DNA of 64,000 bases, from the NCBI GenBank assembly GCA_016208305.1, contig JACQYI010000078.1:310001-374000 (forward strand). Reading direction: 5' to 3'. How positions within the stretch are numbered: the first letter of the stretch is position 1; each line of letters opens with the position of its first letter. Below the pieces are notes generated by a model. The model saw only the letters and a program-made list of their open reading frames with translations, was not told the DNA's origin and did not search any database. The position numbers were made by a program, and so were the translations under genes. Source of the stretch: Oscillatoriophycideae cyanobacterium NC_groundwater_1537_Pr4_S-0.65um_50_18 (lineage in GTDB: Bacteria; Cyanobacteriota; Cyanobacteriia; Elainellales; Elainellaceae). This document shows positions 44,701 through 53,825 of this stretch, piece by piece.

Positions 44701-47181
44701 TAGATAGGCAGCCTCGGCAAGTTCTGTACAGAGTGCCAGGGTCAGATCATAATCGGTTAGCCAACTTCCTGACGGCAAAAGCGCTATTCCTTGCTTTAAA
44801 TAGCTGACCGAGGGTTCATAGGCAGCAGAAGCTTTAGCTTTCTGTCCGGCGATGAGATTGAGTCGAGCCAGCTCGATTTTCTCTGTCGAACTGCTGAGCA
44901 AATCGGCACCGCGATTTAAAGCATTGACAATCTCAAAAATGTTGGCTTCTAGCTCTTGTGCAGATGTGCTGCGCAGCAAAAGCTGCCCCATTTTGAGGTG
45001 GGTCGCCTGCTTCTGAGCATCCGGAATTAAAGAATAGGCGGCCTGCTGCACGCGGTCATGCAAAAACCGATAGGTGACTTTGGTTTGATCAAAGCCCAGC
45101 ATATCCAGTTCGCTATCGGCAAACAGCAGAAGAATTTTGTAATCGTTGTTGAGGGGCAAAATCAAACCGGACTGCAACGCAGGCTGCAAGGCTTGAGCTA
45201 CCTCTAGCGATGAAGTTTCGCTGACCGTTGCCAGCACGTTGATATTGAAGCGATCGCCCACACAGGCCGCCAGCTTCAGTATGGTTTGCGTTGTTTCGGG
45301 TAGCTTCTCAATATTCCCCGCCATCAGATCAACAACGCTCTTGTCAGCAACGCCCGTGGCCTGAATTTTTTCCAGATCCCACTGCCAGTTTCCCTGAGCA
45401 AAGTCAAAGGTCAGCAGATGCTCTTGGTGCAAGGTCTTAAGGATCTGCATCAAAAAGAAAGGATTGCCCTGCGTCTTGTTAAACAGCAGCTCAGCCAAAG
45501 ACTGCGTTGGCTGCAAATCGCTTAAGGTATCCGCCACAATTTGCTGAACATGAGCCATCTCTAGCGGACGCAACACAATGTTGCTAACCGCCACCCCGGT
45601 CTGCTGAATTTCCTCTAGCGTTTTGATTAGGGGATGGATAGGGCTGACTTCATTGTCGCGATAGGCTCCAATCAGCAGAAAATGCTGGCTGTCGGCATGG
45701 GTCATGAGCACCTGAATCAGCTTTAGCGAAGCCGAATCTGCCCATTGCAAATCGTCTAAAAACAGAACTAGCGGATGTTCTGGCTGCGTAAAGACCTGGA
45801 TAAAAGACTGAAAGACCCGATTAAAGCGATTTTGGGCTTCGGCTGCTCCTAGCTCTGACAGGGGCGGCTGTTGCCCCATGATTGGCTCTACTTCGGGAAT
45901 CACGTCAATGATCACCTGCCCATTGCGACCAAGTGCTTGCAGCAACTTTTCTCGCCAATCTTGCAGGCGATCGCTAGGCTCGGTCAGCAGCATCTGCATC
46001 AAAGACTGAAACGCCTGAATCAGCGACGCATAGGGAATGTTGCGCTTGAACTGGTCAAATTTGCCCGAAATAAAGTAGCCCCGCTGCCGCGCGATCGGCT
46101 TGTGAACCTCGTTGACGAGAGAAGATTTGCCAATGCCAGAATAGCCAGAAACCAGCATGATTTCGCTATGGGGGCAAGCGCTATCTGCAATTCGCTCAAA
46201 CGCGCTGAGCAATTTCGCAACTTCTGGCTCGCGTCCATAGAGCTTTTGGGGAATCAGCAATTGTCCGGCGCGATCGCGTGCGCCCGGCATCAAAGGTGAA
46301 ATATCGCCTGTGGCTTGCAGCTGAGCGAGACAAAATTCTAGATCAACCTTGAGTCCGGCAGCGCTCTGGTAGCGGTCTTCTGCATTTTTTGCCATCAGTT
46401 TTTCAACAATTGCGGCGATCGCTAACGGCACCTCTGGATTGAGATACCGCATAGAAATCGGCTGCTTGGCAATGTGAGCATGGACTAGCTCCATCGGGTC
46501 TGATCCCTGAAAAGGCAGCATTCCCGTTAGCATTTCATAAAAAGTAACCCCCAGCGAGTAAAAATCGCTGCGATAGTCTACCGAGCGATTCATCCGCCCA
46601 GTCTGCTCAGGCGACATGTAGGCAAGAGTGCCCTCTAGCTGATTGGGGCTTGTGATCTGAGGGGCTTCTTGCGTGAGGCGAGAGGCAATACTGAAATCTG
46701 TAAGCTTGGCCTCTCCAGTCTGAGGATTGAAGATGATGTTGGCGGGCTTGATATCTTTGTGCAAAATGCCGTGCTGATGTAGCGAAAGCAGCGCTTGAGC
46801 CAGCTGGATGGCAATTTTGAGAAAGGCGATCGGCTGGAGAGGTCGCTGCTGAAGGAAACGCTTGAGCGATTCTCCGCCAAAGTCTTCGTAGATCAGCGCC
46901 AGACGGTTCTGATAGCTGTGTAGCTCATAAACCCTGACAATACCCTCTAGAATCAGCGCTTCTGTGATTTTGTACTCTTGCTTGAGGCGGCTGATTTGCT
47001 CAAGTGTGGGATACTCTGCTTTGAGAATCTTGAGGATAACGGGATGGGGTAGCGTTTGCGAGACCTGAATTTCAGGCTGAAGGTCTTTTCTGAAGGTTTG
47101 CCCCCGATAGACAACCGTATTGACTCCTTCATGCAGCACTTCAGTCAGGTCGTAGCCTGAAAAGGTCAATGCGGACACCAT
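41770..47181 (-). CDS. Trifunctional Ser/Thr kinase – ATPase – GAF – sensor histidine kinase
   Basis: An 1803-residue cytosolic sensor. Residues 8-265 are an eukaryotic-type kinase (ILHKDIKPANIIF; LTDFSIASRL, with DFS in place of DFG; MSPEQTGRMN). A STAND/AAA-type ATPase follows (Walker A SGYSGIGKSSLVNE near residue 345; LVLFLDDLQWAD as Walker B). A long helical region of TPR type runs from about 700 to 1300. GAF lies about 1350-1520, and the histidine kinase has LGNLVAGIAHEINNPIGF (His), DSGMGIPEEI and GKGTGLGLSIARQIVEE. AGGAGGAG precedes the ATG. Such proteins are a cyanobacterial class; signal and partner are unknown and no response regulator is adjacent. Confidence 0.93.
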   Translation of the reverse strand: MVSALTFSGYDLTEVLHEGVNTVVYRGQTFRKDLQPEIQVSQTLPHPVILKILKAEYPTLEQISRLKQEYKITEALILEGIVRVYELHSYQNRLALIYEDFGGESLKRFLQQRPLQPIAFLKIAIQLAQALLSLHQHGILHKDIKPANIIFNPQTGEAKLTDFSIASRLTQEAPQITSPNQLEGTLAYMSPEQTGRMNRSVDYRSDFYSLGVTFYEMLTGMLPFQGSDPMELVHAHIAKQPISMRYLNPEVPLAIAAIVEKLMAKNAEDRYQSAAGLKVDLEFCLAQLQATGDISPLMPGARDRAGQLLIPQKLYGREPEVAKLLSAFERIADSACPHSEIMLVSGYSGIGKSSLVNEVHKPIARQRGYFISGKFDQFKRNIPYASLIQAFQSLMQMLLTEPSDRLQDWREKLLQALGRNGQVIIDVIPEVEPIMGQQPPLSELGAAEAQNRFNRVFQSFIQVFTQPEHPLVLFLDDLQWADSASLKLIQVLMTHADSQHFLLIGAYRDNEVSPIHPLIKTLEEIQQTGVAVSNIVLRPLEMAHVQQIVADTLSDLQPTQSLAELLFNKTQGNPFFLMQILKTLHQEHLLTFDFAQGNWQWDLEKIQATGVADKSVVDLMAGNIEKLPETTQTILKLAACVGDRFNINVLATVSETSSLEVAQALQPALQSGLILPLNNDYKILLLFADSELDMLGFDQTKVTYRFLHDRVQQAAYSLIPDAQKQATHLKMGQLLLRSTSAQELEANIFEIVNALNRGADLLSSSTEKIELARLNLIAGQKAKASAAYEPSVSYLKQGIALLPSGSWLTDYDLTLALCTELAEAAYLNTDYGQSAQWVNLIEQHATHDLDKVKAYELKIQCYIAQLQMWKAIALGLETLAMLGIPIACQLDRAHDSIPLPDLAALKHSPRMTDPTQMAALQILCTLTSPAYQTQPEIYRWIVLTQLELCVEHGHSALAAFAYTAYAWFCGAIQMSDRAYHSGKIALALIEQFQAKELECSFYQLFESFVRHQKEHIQATFAPLTKSIHTGLETGDIGYVSYSAMNLGTHLFFSGKPLEGVIQTQAHYIELLLKLKQEFQIYYMQLWQQVMLNLQGKAADPCVLRGESFDEALILPRLETAQNQQSLFAFYTARLILSYTFEQHQQATENAAMAAHYAGSGAGLVLAAVYHFYHALALLADCDADRWQVQLQKAIAHQQVMQQWAASAPMNYQHKSDLIAAEIARIQDQKYEAMQAYDRAIQGATAQGYYQEAALASELAAKFYLTQDKKHIAQGYMTDAYYGYIRWGAIAKVHQLENQYASLIVGTQQTALPVQATETLVANRSHSASGTTSSQNILDLTTVMKAAQAISSELNLHQLLEKLLSIILENAAAQTGALILEKDGQLLIEAIAKESDQRAIILQSVPTETSQDLPISLINYVARTRQSLVLKNAIHEPISESDPYILNHQPKSILCNPILYQGKFIGVLYLENNLIAGAFSHDRLELLGLLTTQAAIAIENACLYTREQEKSQQLQASFQQVQQTQLQLVQNEKMATLGNLVAGIAHEINNPIGFLKGSLRNIEDYIQDLLAHMECYRQSYPEQLPAVQAHATAVDLEFLLKDLPKMIGSMKGAIERIRHISTSLRTFSRSDTDQRIACDIHEGIESTLLILKYRLQANEQRPAIGVTKEYADLPKIECFPGQLNQVFMNILANAIDALEELKDDLATPNSALRKITITTSLSQDQSRVVIRIQDSGMGIPEEIRSRIFNHLFTTKDVGKGTGLGLSIARQIVEETHGGHLICNSELGKGTEFVIEIPVRSGELQ

Positions 47182-47377
47182 ACTCCTCCTACTTCTCCGT
47201 AGACTAACCAGAGATCGACCTGTTCCGTTGCAAATTTGCTGTTTTTTCCAGAGAGGTGCTGTCCAATCTTCATCCCAAAATCAACCTGCAAATCCTGAGT
47301 TTTACCCAATAATCAAAACGTATGCCTAAGGTTCCCACTTTGGGAGACTAAAGAATCAGGCAGGGTGGTTTCAGTTT

Positions 47378-47466
47378 GGTAATGTTCTAGACATGTTGTT
47401 AATTTTTTTGAAAGGCGCGCGGAGCGCGCCTTTCAAAAAAATTAACAACACATTTGAAACACTACC
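47378..47466. mobile_element. 89-bp palindromic miniature element (MITE-like) with 9-bp target duplication
   Basis: The core is a perfect 27-bp inverted repeat (47394-47420 and 47424-47450, loop GGA) built of TGTTGTTAATTTTTTTGAAA then GGCGCGC. It extends outward by 16 less perfect bases to ends GGTAATGTT and AACACTACC. TTTCAGTTT flanks it on both sides (47369-47377 and 47467-47475). Inverted termini plus an exact 9-bp duplication indicate a transposition event. The GGTRATG end and 9-bp duplication suit the IS1 family, which is inference. Confidence 0.75.
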
Positions 47467-48067
47467 TTTCAGTTTCAGGCAAATTGGAATGCGATCAGAC
47501 TTTAATCGGTAGATGCGAGAGGGTTTGAGTCCAAGTCTTTTTCCAAGATAGCAATTTCACACATAACAACAATGCGATCGCCATTGTGTCTCGGTAAAGA
47601 CATTTTACGGAATCATTCTTTGGCTCAGATACAGGAATCTTTGGCAGTAAGAACCATCAGGATCATAAACCTATGAACCTGAAAACTCTTGCTTGCAAAA
47701 ATCTTGGGCTTGATGCAATTCGCTACCTTAACCTTTGGGTAATCAATCTCTGAGTTGAATGATTTGGATAATTTATTTAAATAATTTATTTGGACAAGGT
47801 TTAATTCGACTGTGAATTTAAATTTGGATGACAATGGACTAGCTTTCGTGAAGCGATCGCTGGCTGAACTCGACACGTCCGGCACTACAATCTAATACAC
47901 AGGCTTACGTATCTTGGACGCAGTCATCCAGTAAATGCAGTGATCGAGGTCACAGCACAGGTTCACGGTACTTCAGATAGGTTAACGAGTTTGTGCCAGC
48001 AATTCTGTATGAACTGCAATCTTGCGTAAGCCCCAATACCTTGAGCGGATAGGGAGGAATAGGCGGA
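47467..48067. other. Upstream region of glgX, no gene seen
   Basis: About 600 bp. It includes an AT-rich duplication (ATAATTTATTT at 47769 and 47781). A short reverse open frame at 47625-47885 has no ribosome site or family features and I do not annotate it. A ribosome site GGGAGGAA ends the region. Confidence 0.5.
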
Positions 48068-50191
48068 ATGACTGAGGATGTTTTACCTGGACTCAGTTTT
48101 CCATTGGGGGCAACAGTGCGAATGGGCGGAACAAACTTTTGTGTCTACTCAAAACATTCGGCCTATTTGGAACTGCTGCTGTTTGATGCCCCTAATGATC
48201 CGCAGCCTGCAAGGACCATCCGGCTTGACCCCAAGCGGCATCGCACATTTCACTACTGGCATGTCTTTGTTCCAGAAGTGCGATCGGGGCAGATTTATGC
48301 CTATCGCGCCCACGGAGCCTATGCCCCTGAAAAAGGATTGCGCTTTGACCCTCAGAAAGTATTGCTTGATCCCTATGCTCGTATGGTCGTGGGCTGGGAG
48401 CACTACAGCCGTGAAGCCGCCATTCTTCCAGGAGACAACTGTGCCTCTGCGCTGAGAAGCGTTGTCGTAGACTCTAGCCTCTACAACTGGGAAGGCGATC
48501 AGCCGCTGCAAGAGCATCACTACAACTGGGAAGGCGACCAACCTTTACGCACTCCTTACTCCCATACGGTGATTTACGAGCTGCATGTCGGCGGTTTTAC
48601 AAAGCATCCTAGCTCTGGCGTCACGCCGAGCAAGCGTGGCACCTACGCCGGATTGATTGAAAAAATTCCTTACCTCAAAGAGCTGGGGGTTACAGCAGTC
48701 GAGCTGCTTCCCATTCACCAATTTGATGAACAGGATGTGCGGCCTGGTTTGACCAACTACTGGGGATACAGCACGATCGCCTTTTTTGCCCCCCATATGC
48801 AATACAGCTCTTGCCGCGATCCGCTGGCGGCAGTGGATGAATTTCGAGACATGGTGAAGGCGCTGCATAAAGCAGGCATTGAAGTCATTCTAGATGTGGT
48901 GTTTAACCATACGGCTGAGGCAAACCACGAAGGAGCCACGCTTTCCTTTCGAGGGTTAGCCAATACCTCCTACTACATTCTTGAAGAAGATAATTTAGCG
49001 CTGTATGCCAACTACAGCGGTTGCGGTAACACCGTCAAAACTAACCATGAAGTGGTGGCACGCCTGATTATTGACTGCCTACAGTATTGGGTTGCCGAAA
49101 TGCATGTGGATGGCTTTCGATTTGATCTGGCCTCGGTGCTGTCTCGAAGCCGATCGGGGCATATTTTAGAAGATCCGCCGCTGCTGTGGGCGATCGACTC
49201 TAACCCCATCTTGGTCAATGCCAAGGTCATTGCCGAAGCTTGGGATGCGGCTGGGCTGTATCAGGTGGGTTCGTTTGCGGGCGATCGCTTTGCTGAATGG
49301 AATGGGCCGTTTCGGGATGACGTACGGCAGTTTATTAAAGGCGATACAGGCAGGGTGAGCAAGGTGGCAGCCAGAATTATGGGCAGCCCAGATATTTATC
49401 CGGCACTCGATCGCGAACCCAATCGCAGTATTAATTTCATTACCTGCCATGATGGCTTCACGTTGAATGATTTAGTGTCTTACAACGAAAAACACAATGA
49501 GGCTAATAAAGAAGATAGCCGAGATGGCAGCAACGACAACTATAGCTGGAACTGTGGACAGGAAGGCGATACTTCAGATCCAGAGATAAAGTTACTGCGG
49601 CATCGCCAGATGAAAAATCTGTTGACGATATTGATGATGTCTCAGGGTACGCCGATGCTGCTTATGGGCGATGAGGTCAGGCGATCGCAGCAAGGCAACA
49701 ACAATGCCTACTGTCAGGACAGCGAGCTAAGCTGGTTTAACTGGGATGCTCTGGAAAAACAGGCTGACTTTCATCGGTTTGTGAAGCTGCTGATTCACTT
49801 CGCTCAGTCTCTAGAAATCTTTCGCTGCGAAGAAATTTTGACCGTGACCTTTGCCAGTTCCAAGCCCCACATTGTCTGGCATGGCACCAAGCTGGGAGAG
49901 CCAGATTGGAGTGAAAATTCTCACAGTCTGGCCTTCACGCTACGCCATCCCGAAGCAGGCGAACATCTGCATGTGATTTTGAATGCCTATTGGGAACCGC
50001 TGACGTTTGAGCTGCCACCGCTCGATCGGGGAGAAGTGTGGCATCGGGTCATTGATACCGCTTTGGCCAGTCCAGATGATATTACGTTTGATCTGGCTGC
50101 GACAGAGGCACCTGCTTCTAACGTGGTGAAGTCCAGCCTGTATCGAGCAGAGGCGCGATCGTCTATTGTGTTGATCGTTAGAGGAGGATAA
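48068..50191 (+). CDS. glgX: Glycogen debranching enzyme (isoamylase type)
   Basis: The 707-residue protein has an N-terminal CBM48 domain (PLGATVRMGGTNFCVYSKHS) and a GH13 barrel: GVTAVELLPIHQFDE, VILDVVFNHTAE, VDGFRFDLASVL (Asp nucleophile), VIAEAWDAAG (acid Glu), NFITCHDGFTLNDLVSYNEKHN, then LLMGDEVRRSQQGNNNAYCQD. It cleaves alpha-1,6 branches of glycogen. Residues about 140-160 contain the segment YNWEGDQPL twice, 13 residues apart, where homologues have one. A strong ribosome site precedes it. Glycogen partners are not adjacent. Confidence 0.95.
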   Translation: MTEDVLPGLSFPLGATVRMGGTNFCVYSKHSAYLELLLFDAPNDPQPARTIRLDPKRHRTFHYWHVFVPEVRSGQIYAYRAHGAYAPEKGLRFDPQKVLLDPYARMVVGWEHYSREAAILPGDNCASALRSVVVDSSLYNWEGDQPLQEHHYNWEGDQPLRTPYSHTVIYELHVGGFTKHPSSGVTPSKRGTYAGLIEKIPYLKELGVTAVELLPIHQFDEQDVRPGLTNYWGYSTIAFFAPHMQYSSCRDPLAAVDEFRDMVKALHKAGIEVILDVVFNHTAEANHEGATLSFRGLANTSYYILEEDNLALYANYSGCGNTVKTNHEVVARLIIDCLQYWVAEMHVDGFRFDLASVLSRSRSGHILEDPPLLWAIDSNPILVNAKVIAEAWDAAGLYQVGSFAGDRFAEWNGPFRDDVRQFIKGDTGRVSKVAARIMGSPDIYPALDREPNRSINFITCHDGFTLNDLVSYNEKHNEANKEDSRDGSNDNYSWNCGQEGDTSDPEIKLLRHRQMKNLLTILMMSQGTPMLLMGDEVRRSQQGNNNAYCQDSELSWFNWDALEKQADFHRFVKLLIHFAQSLEIFRCEEILTVTFASSKPHIVWHGTKLGEPDWSENSHSLAFTLRHPEAGEHLHVILNAYWEPLTFELPPLDRGEVWHRVIDTALASPDDITFDLAATEAPASNVVKSSLYRAEARSSIVLIVRGG

Positions 50192-50367
50192 ATTTTTGCC
50201 ATGTCATTGAGGCGGTTTTTGCGGCCTCCAGCTAGGGATCGTCACAGCAATAGCTCAAAAAAAGTCTTGGGTTGCAATTTTGTCAGGAGCCATAGCACAC
50301 GTCATCTGTAGAGCCTCTGCGTTAGGGAGCTAATAGCGATCGAATACACAGCTATTTAGTCAACACA

Positions 50368-52917
50368 CTATTTAGTCAACATGGTGTATACGCCATCCCA
50401 GGAGGGTGGGGGCGGTTCTTTGGTATATTGTCGGGCGCGATCGATATAGACTGCGATCGCTTTATCTTCTGGTCGAAAACGTTGCGCCTGCTGAAAGTGA
50501 CGAATGGAGCGCTGAAAATCTTGGGCAGTATAGGCATCGCGGCCTGCCTGATAAAGATCGAGAAAGTCTTGGGTCGCCAAGGAGAGCGGCGTGGTGCGAT
50601 CGCCAATTAGCTCATAGATGCGCACGGGTTTGGTTTTGCCTTTGGCTCGAATGCGATCGAGTTCTCGCACCCAGACTTTATCGCGGCAAAGCTCATAGGT
50701 AAACTCGCTGAGGATAATATCACAGCCATATTCTTTGGTCGCGCCTTCTAGCCGAGAGCTAATATCTACGCCATCCCCAATCACCGTATAGTCCATCCGC
50801 TTTTGAGAGCCAATGTTGCCCGATACCACAGCTCCAGAGCTTAAGCCAATGCCAATGCGGATTTGCGGCTGGGAGGTTTGCTGCCGTTCTTCGTTAAAGT
50901 CGGCAAGGCGATGACGCATATCCAACGCAGACTGTACGGCCATCCAGGCGTGATTTTCCAGCGGCAAAGGGGCACCAAACACAGCCATGAGGGCATCGCC
51001 AATAAATTTGTCTAAGGTGCCTTCATGGTCAAATACGGCCTCTACCATCGTGCCGAAGTAGTTGTTCAGCAGCGATACCACCTCCGAAGCCTCCATTTCC
51101 TCAGTCAGGGAGGTATAGCCGCGAATGTCAGAGAACAAAATCGTCACTTCTTTTCGTTCTCCTTCCATCAGCGCCTCATCGCCCAAAGCCATGACTCGCT
51201 CTGCCACTCCCGGATTCATGTAGCGATACATGGTGGTCTTCATCCGTTTTTCTTGGCTGATATCTTCTAGCACCACCAAGCCACCCCGCACACTGCCTTC
51301 AGGGTTGGTCAACGGATTGACCGTGAGGTTGATGCTGCGCTCGACCTTGCGAACCTGGGTCGCAGCAAGGTGCAGATGATCGAAATGAGGCAGCTCACGG
51401 GGATCATTCCAGGGAATAAATCGCTCAGGCGTAGCGCGATCGCCAATCGCCAAAATTAATTCATGGGTTCCCATGCCTTCATACAAACCTACGGTGAGAT
51501 TTTGTTCGGGAATGTAATTCTTTTTGCCTGTGCTCAGGCTAGCCTCTAGATGGGTCTGGAGCAAATCAATCGGTACGATTTCCCAAACGAGACGACCCGT
51601 TAGCTTTTCTACCCAAAACTGAGCTTGCTGGCGATCGGCACTGCTTTGCAGCGAACAGCCCAGCAGGTTGAGCGCTGCATCATTAATCGTGACAATCCGA
51701 CCCTGCATATCGGTAGAGATAACGGCATCGGATAGGCTTTGCAGGATATCTTTTTGATACTGCTTTTCTAACAAAACATGTTCAAAAAGCTGGGCGTTTT
51801 CTAAGGCAATACCCGCCTGAATGTTGAAAGCGCGCATAAATTCTTCATCGGATGCCGTAAAGCTACCCTGTTTTTTGTTGATGAGCTGCGTCACGCCAAT
51901 CAAGGTGCCTTCAGAGTTGTAAACGGGCATACAAAGAATGTTCCGAGTTCGGTAGCCTGTCAAGCGATCGACGCTGGGATCCCAGCGCGGGTCTTCGTAG
52001 GCATCGGTAATATTGAGGCTTTGCTTGGTAGAAGCCACATAGCCGACAATGCCCCGATCGCTGGGCAGGCGAATCTCCATCATGGACAGATCATCGGCTG
52101 TCGCCACTTTTGACCACAGCTCACGCCGATCGCCATCCACCAAAAACAGCGTACTGCGATCGGCTCCCATCAAGTTTTGCGCTTCCGCCATGACGGCTCG
52201 CAGCGTCTTTTCTAGATCTAGACTTTGCCCCAGGCAAGCCGTTGCTTTGAGTAGCGCCGTTACCCCCCGCTGATTGCGGGCTGCCATATAAAAAGAGTTG
52301 CAGCTCTCTAAAATGATCCCCATAGAGGCCGCAAACTCACGAAACCGTCGCTCATCACCTTCACTAAACGGTTCGCTGCCGCGTTTGTTGAGCAACTGCA
52401 CCACGGCAACCACGCGGTTTTTAGTGCTAAAAATGGGCATACAAAGAATATTCTGCGTCCGGTAGCCCGTGCGCTGATCGATATCCCGGTTAAACAGAGG
52501 ATGGCTATAGGCATCGGCAATGTTGAGACACTGCCCTGTAACTGCCACCTGTCCGGCAATACCGACAGTCAGCGGTAAATGAATTTCTAGGGGTTTGCCG
52601 TTGGCATCTTGCGCCACCTTGGCCCAAAGCTGCTGTTTTTCTTCGTCTATTAGATAAATAGTGGTGCGATCGGCCTGAAGAATTTGCCCAATTTTTAGGG
52701 TAAATGCTTCTAGAATCTGCTCTAGCATCGTCTCCAGAGCTTCATTGTTGATCATGTCGATCGCCCGGAGGAATTGCTCAAACTCGCGGGTAATCTGATC
52801 TAACAAATCCACAAACTGCGGTACGGGCAGATCCCTAACTCGGTTTGTCAGGTCGCCTCTGCGGTTCGCCTGAGTCAGGGTGACCAACATACCATTGGAG
52901 GAAGATGCGATTGTCAT
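50368..52917 (-). CDS. GAF-GAF-PAS adenylate cyclase (CyaB-like, class III)
   Basis: An 849-residue cytosolic cyclase. Two GAF domains (about 57-210 and 225-375) each keep the NKFDE motif: NK..RGSEPFSEGDE and NK.KQGSFTASDE; such tandem GAFs bind cyclic nucleotides in Anabaena CyaB1/CyaB2. A PAS domain follows (390-500), then the catalytic domain (about 590-770): VTILFSDIRGYTSL (metal Asp), GTLDKFIGDALMAVFGAP (Lys and second metal Asp) and MDYTVIGDGVDISSRLEG. The Lys and the DYT Thr favour ATP. The usual Asn of the GDxVN motif is Asp here. A TPR-like tail ends the protein. The stop lies in a 16-bp duplication (CTATTTAGTCAACACA). Confidence 0.92.
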   Translation of the reverse strand: MTIASSSNGMLVTLTQANRRGDLTNRVRDLPVPQFVDLLDQITREFEQFLRAIDMINNEALETMLEQILEAFTLKIGQILQADRTTIYLIDEEKQQLWAKVAQDANGKPLEIHLPLTVGIAGQVAVTGQCLNIADAYSHPLFNRDIDQRTGYRTQNILCMPIFSTKNRVVAVVQLLNKRGSEPFSEGDERRFREFAASMGIILESCNSFYMAARNQRGVTALLKATACLGQSLDLEKTLRAVMAEAQNLMGADRSTLFLVDGDRRELWSKVATADDLSMMEIRLPSDRGIVGYVASTKQSLNITDAYEDPRWDPSVDRLTGYRTRNILCMPVYNSEGTLIGVTQLINKKQGSFTASDEEFMRAFNIQAGIALENAQLFEHVLLEKQYQKDILQSLSDAVISTDMQGRIVTINDAALNLLGCSLQSSADRQQAQFWVEKLTGRLVWEIVPIDLLQTHLEASLSTGKKNYIPEQNLTVGLYEGMGTHELILAIGDRATPERFIPWNDPRELPHFDHLHLAATQVRKVERSINLTVNPLTNPEGSVRGGLVVLEDISQEKRMKTTMYRYMNPGVAERVMALGDEALMEGERKEVTILFSDIRGYTSLTEEMEASEVVSLLNNYFGTMVEAVFDHEGTLDKFIGDALMAVFGAPLPLENHAWMAVQSALDMRHRLADFNEERQQTSQPQIRIGIGLSSGAVVSGNIGSQKRMDYTVIGDGVDISSRLEGATKEYGCDIILSEFTYELCRDKVWVRELDRIRAKGKTKPVRIYELIGDRTTPLSLATQDFLDLYQAGRDAYTAQDFQRSIRHFQQAQRFRPEDKAIAVYIDRARQYTKEPPPPSWDGVYTMLTK

Positions 52918-53825
52918 GAGGGTTCACGGGGGCATACTACAGGAGCCAAACCAGAGAAACGCCAAATCAGGAAACAGCGTACGTCATCCCAATAAAAACT
53001 TTTGAAATTGACGAGAACGCAGTCCAGATATTGAAGACACCCTATGTTACGCGGCACAGACTTACAGAATTCTCTTGTCGGCCAGAACACTTTGTCTGAC
53101 AATTTGTCTGCCTCACTCCAGATGGGTAACTGACCCATCCCGCAAGAAACCAAGATTGCTAATCCTAAGGCTGCACATCACCTAATGCTGCCAGTCCTCA
53201 CGCACCACACACCTTTTTTGCACATCTTTGTTATATTGCATCTGCAATACATCTGGCTACCGGGTTTATTGAAGATGCTGCGTTTCCATGTTAGGTAAGT
53301 GTGAATTAAGAAGTTTTACGGTTTCCTTTCTTAGAATCATGTGAATGACATTACAGATTTCATCCGTCCTTTAAAAATCGCTCAAGCTTGCGGATCATTT
53401 AACCTGAAAGACTTTTTGAAGCAGCAGCCTGCTTTTTCAAGAAATCCTTGGCTTGATTCGTCATCTTGAGCAAAACGCTACTTGCAGGTTGTATGTCCGT
53501 AGCCAAGATAGCAGAGTCCAAAACGCCAGCAGTTAGCTATCCTATCGGAGCGCGATCGCTTAGCGCTGTATCTTGAATATAGAAATAGTCTGAACGCCAT
53601 TATCCAAAATGGGCTTTGGATGTTCTGTATCAAAACGGGTTAAAACTCAGTGAATTTGCAGAGCAGAAGGTCCCCAAATACACGCAAATGTTGCATGTAA
53701 ACATTATGAGAATGCTGTTAAATAAAGTTAATAAAATCTTTAGTACATTTGCTTAGAGACTGAATTATTCTGGGTAGTTGACTTATGTCTGGGGAAGTCT
53801 AGCTTAGTCAGCCGATCAAAAAGCC
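52918..53825. other. Long intergenic region between divergent genes, no gene seen
   Basis: About 900 bp, AT-rich near 53690-53760. It holds a 7-bp inverted repeat ATCCAAA/TTTGGAT near 53600 and a weak hairpin near 53410-53440 around GAAGCAG and CTGCTTTTTC. Nothing resembles a tRNA or known small RNA. Promoters for both neighbours must lie at the ends. Confidence 0.5.

Noticed and set aside
47394-47450. Strong hairpin taken as a terminator
   Set aside because: On both strands the T-run precedes the stem and an A-run follows it. The flanking 9-bp duplication shows it belongs to an inserted element.
47625-47885. 86-residue reverse open frame before glgX
   Set aside because: No ribosome site, no recognisable family, AT-rich sequence with a tandem duplication; likely chance.
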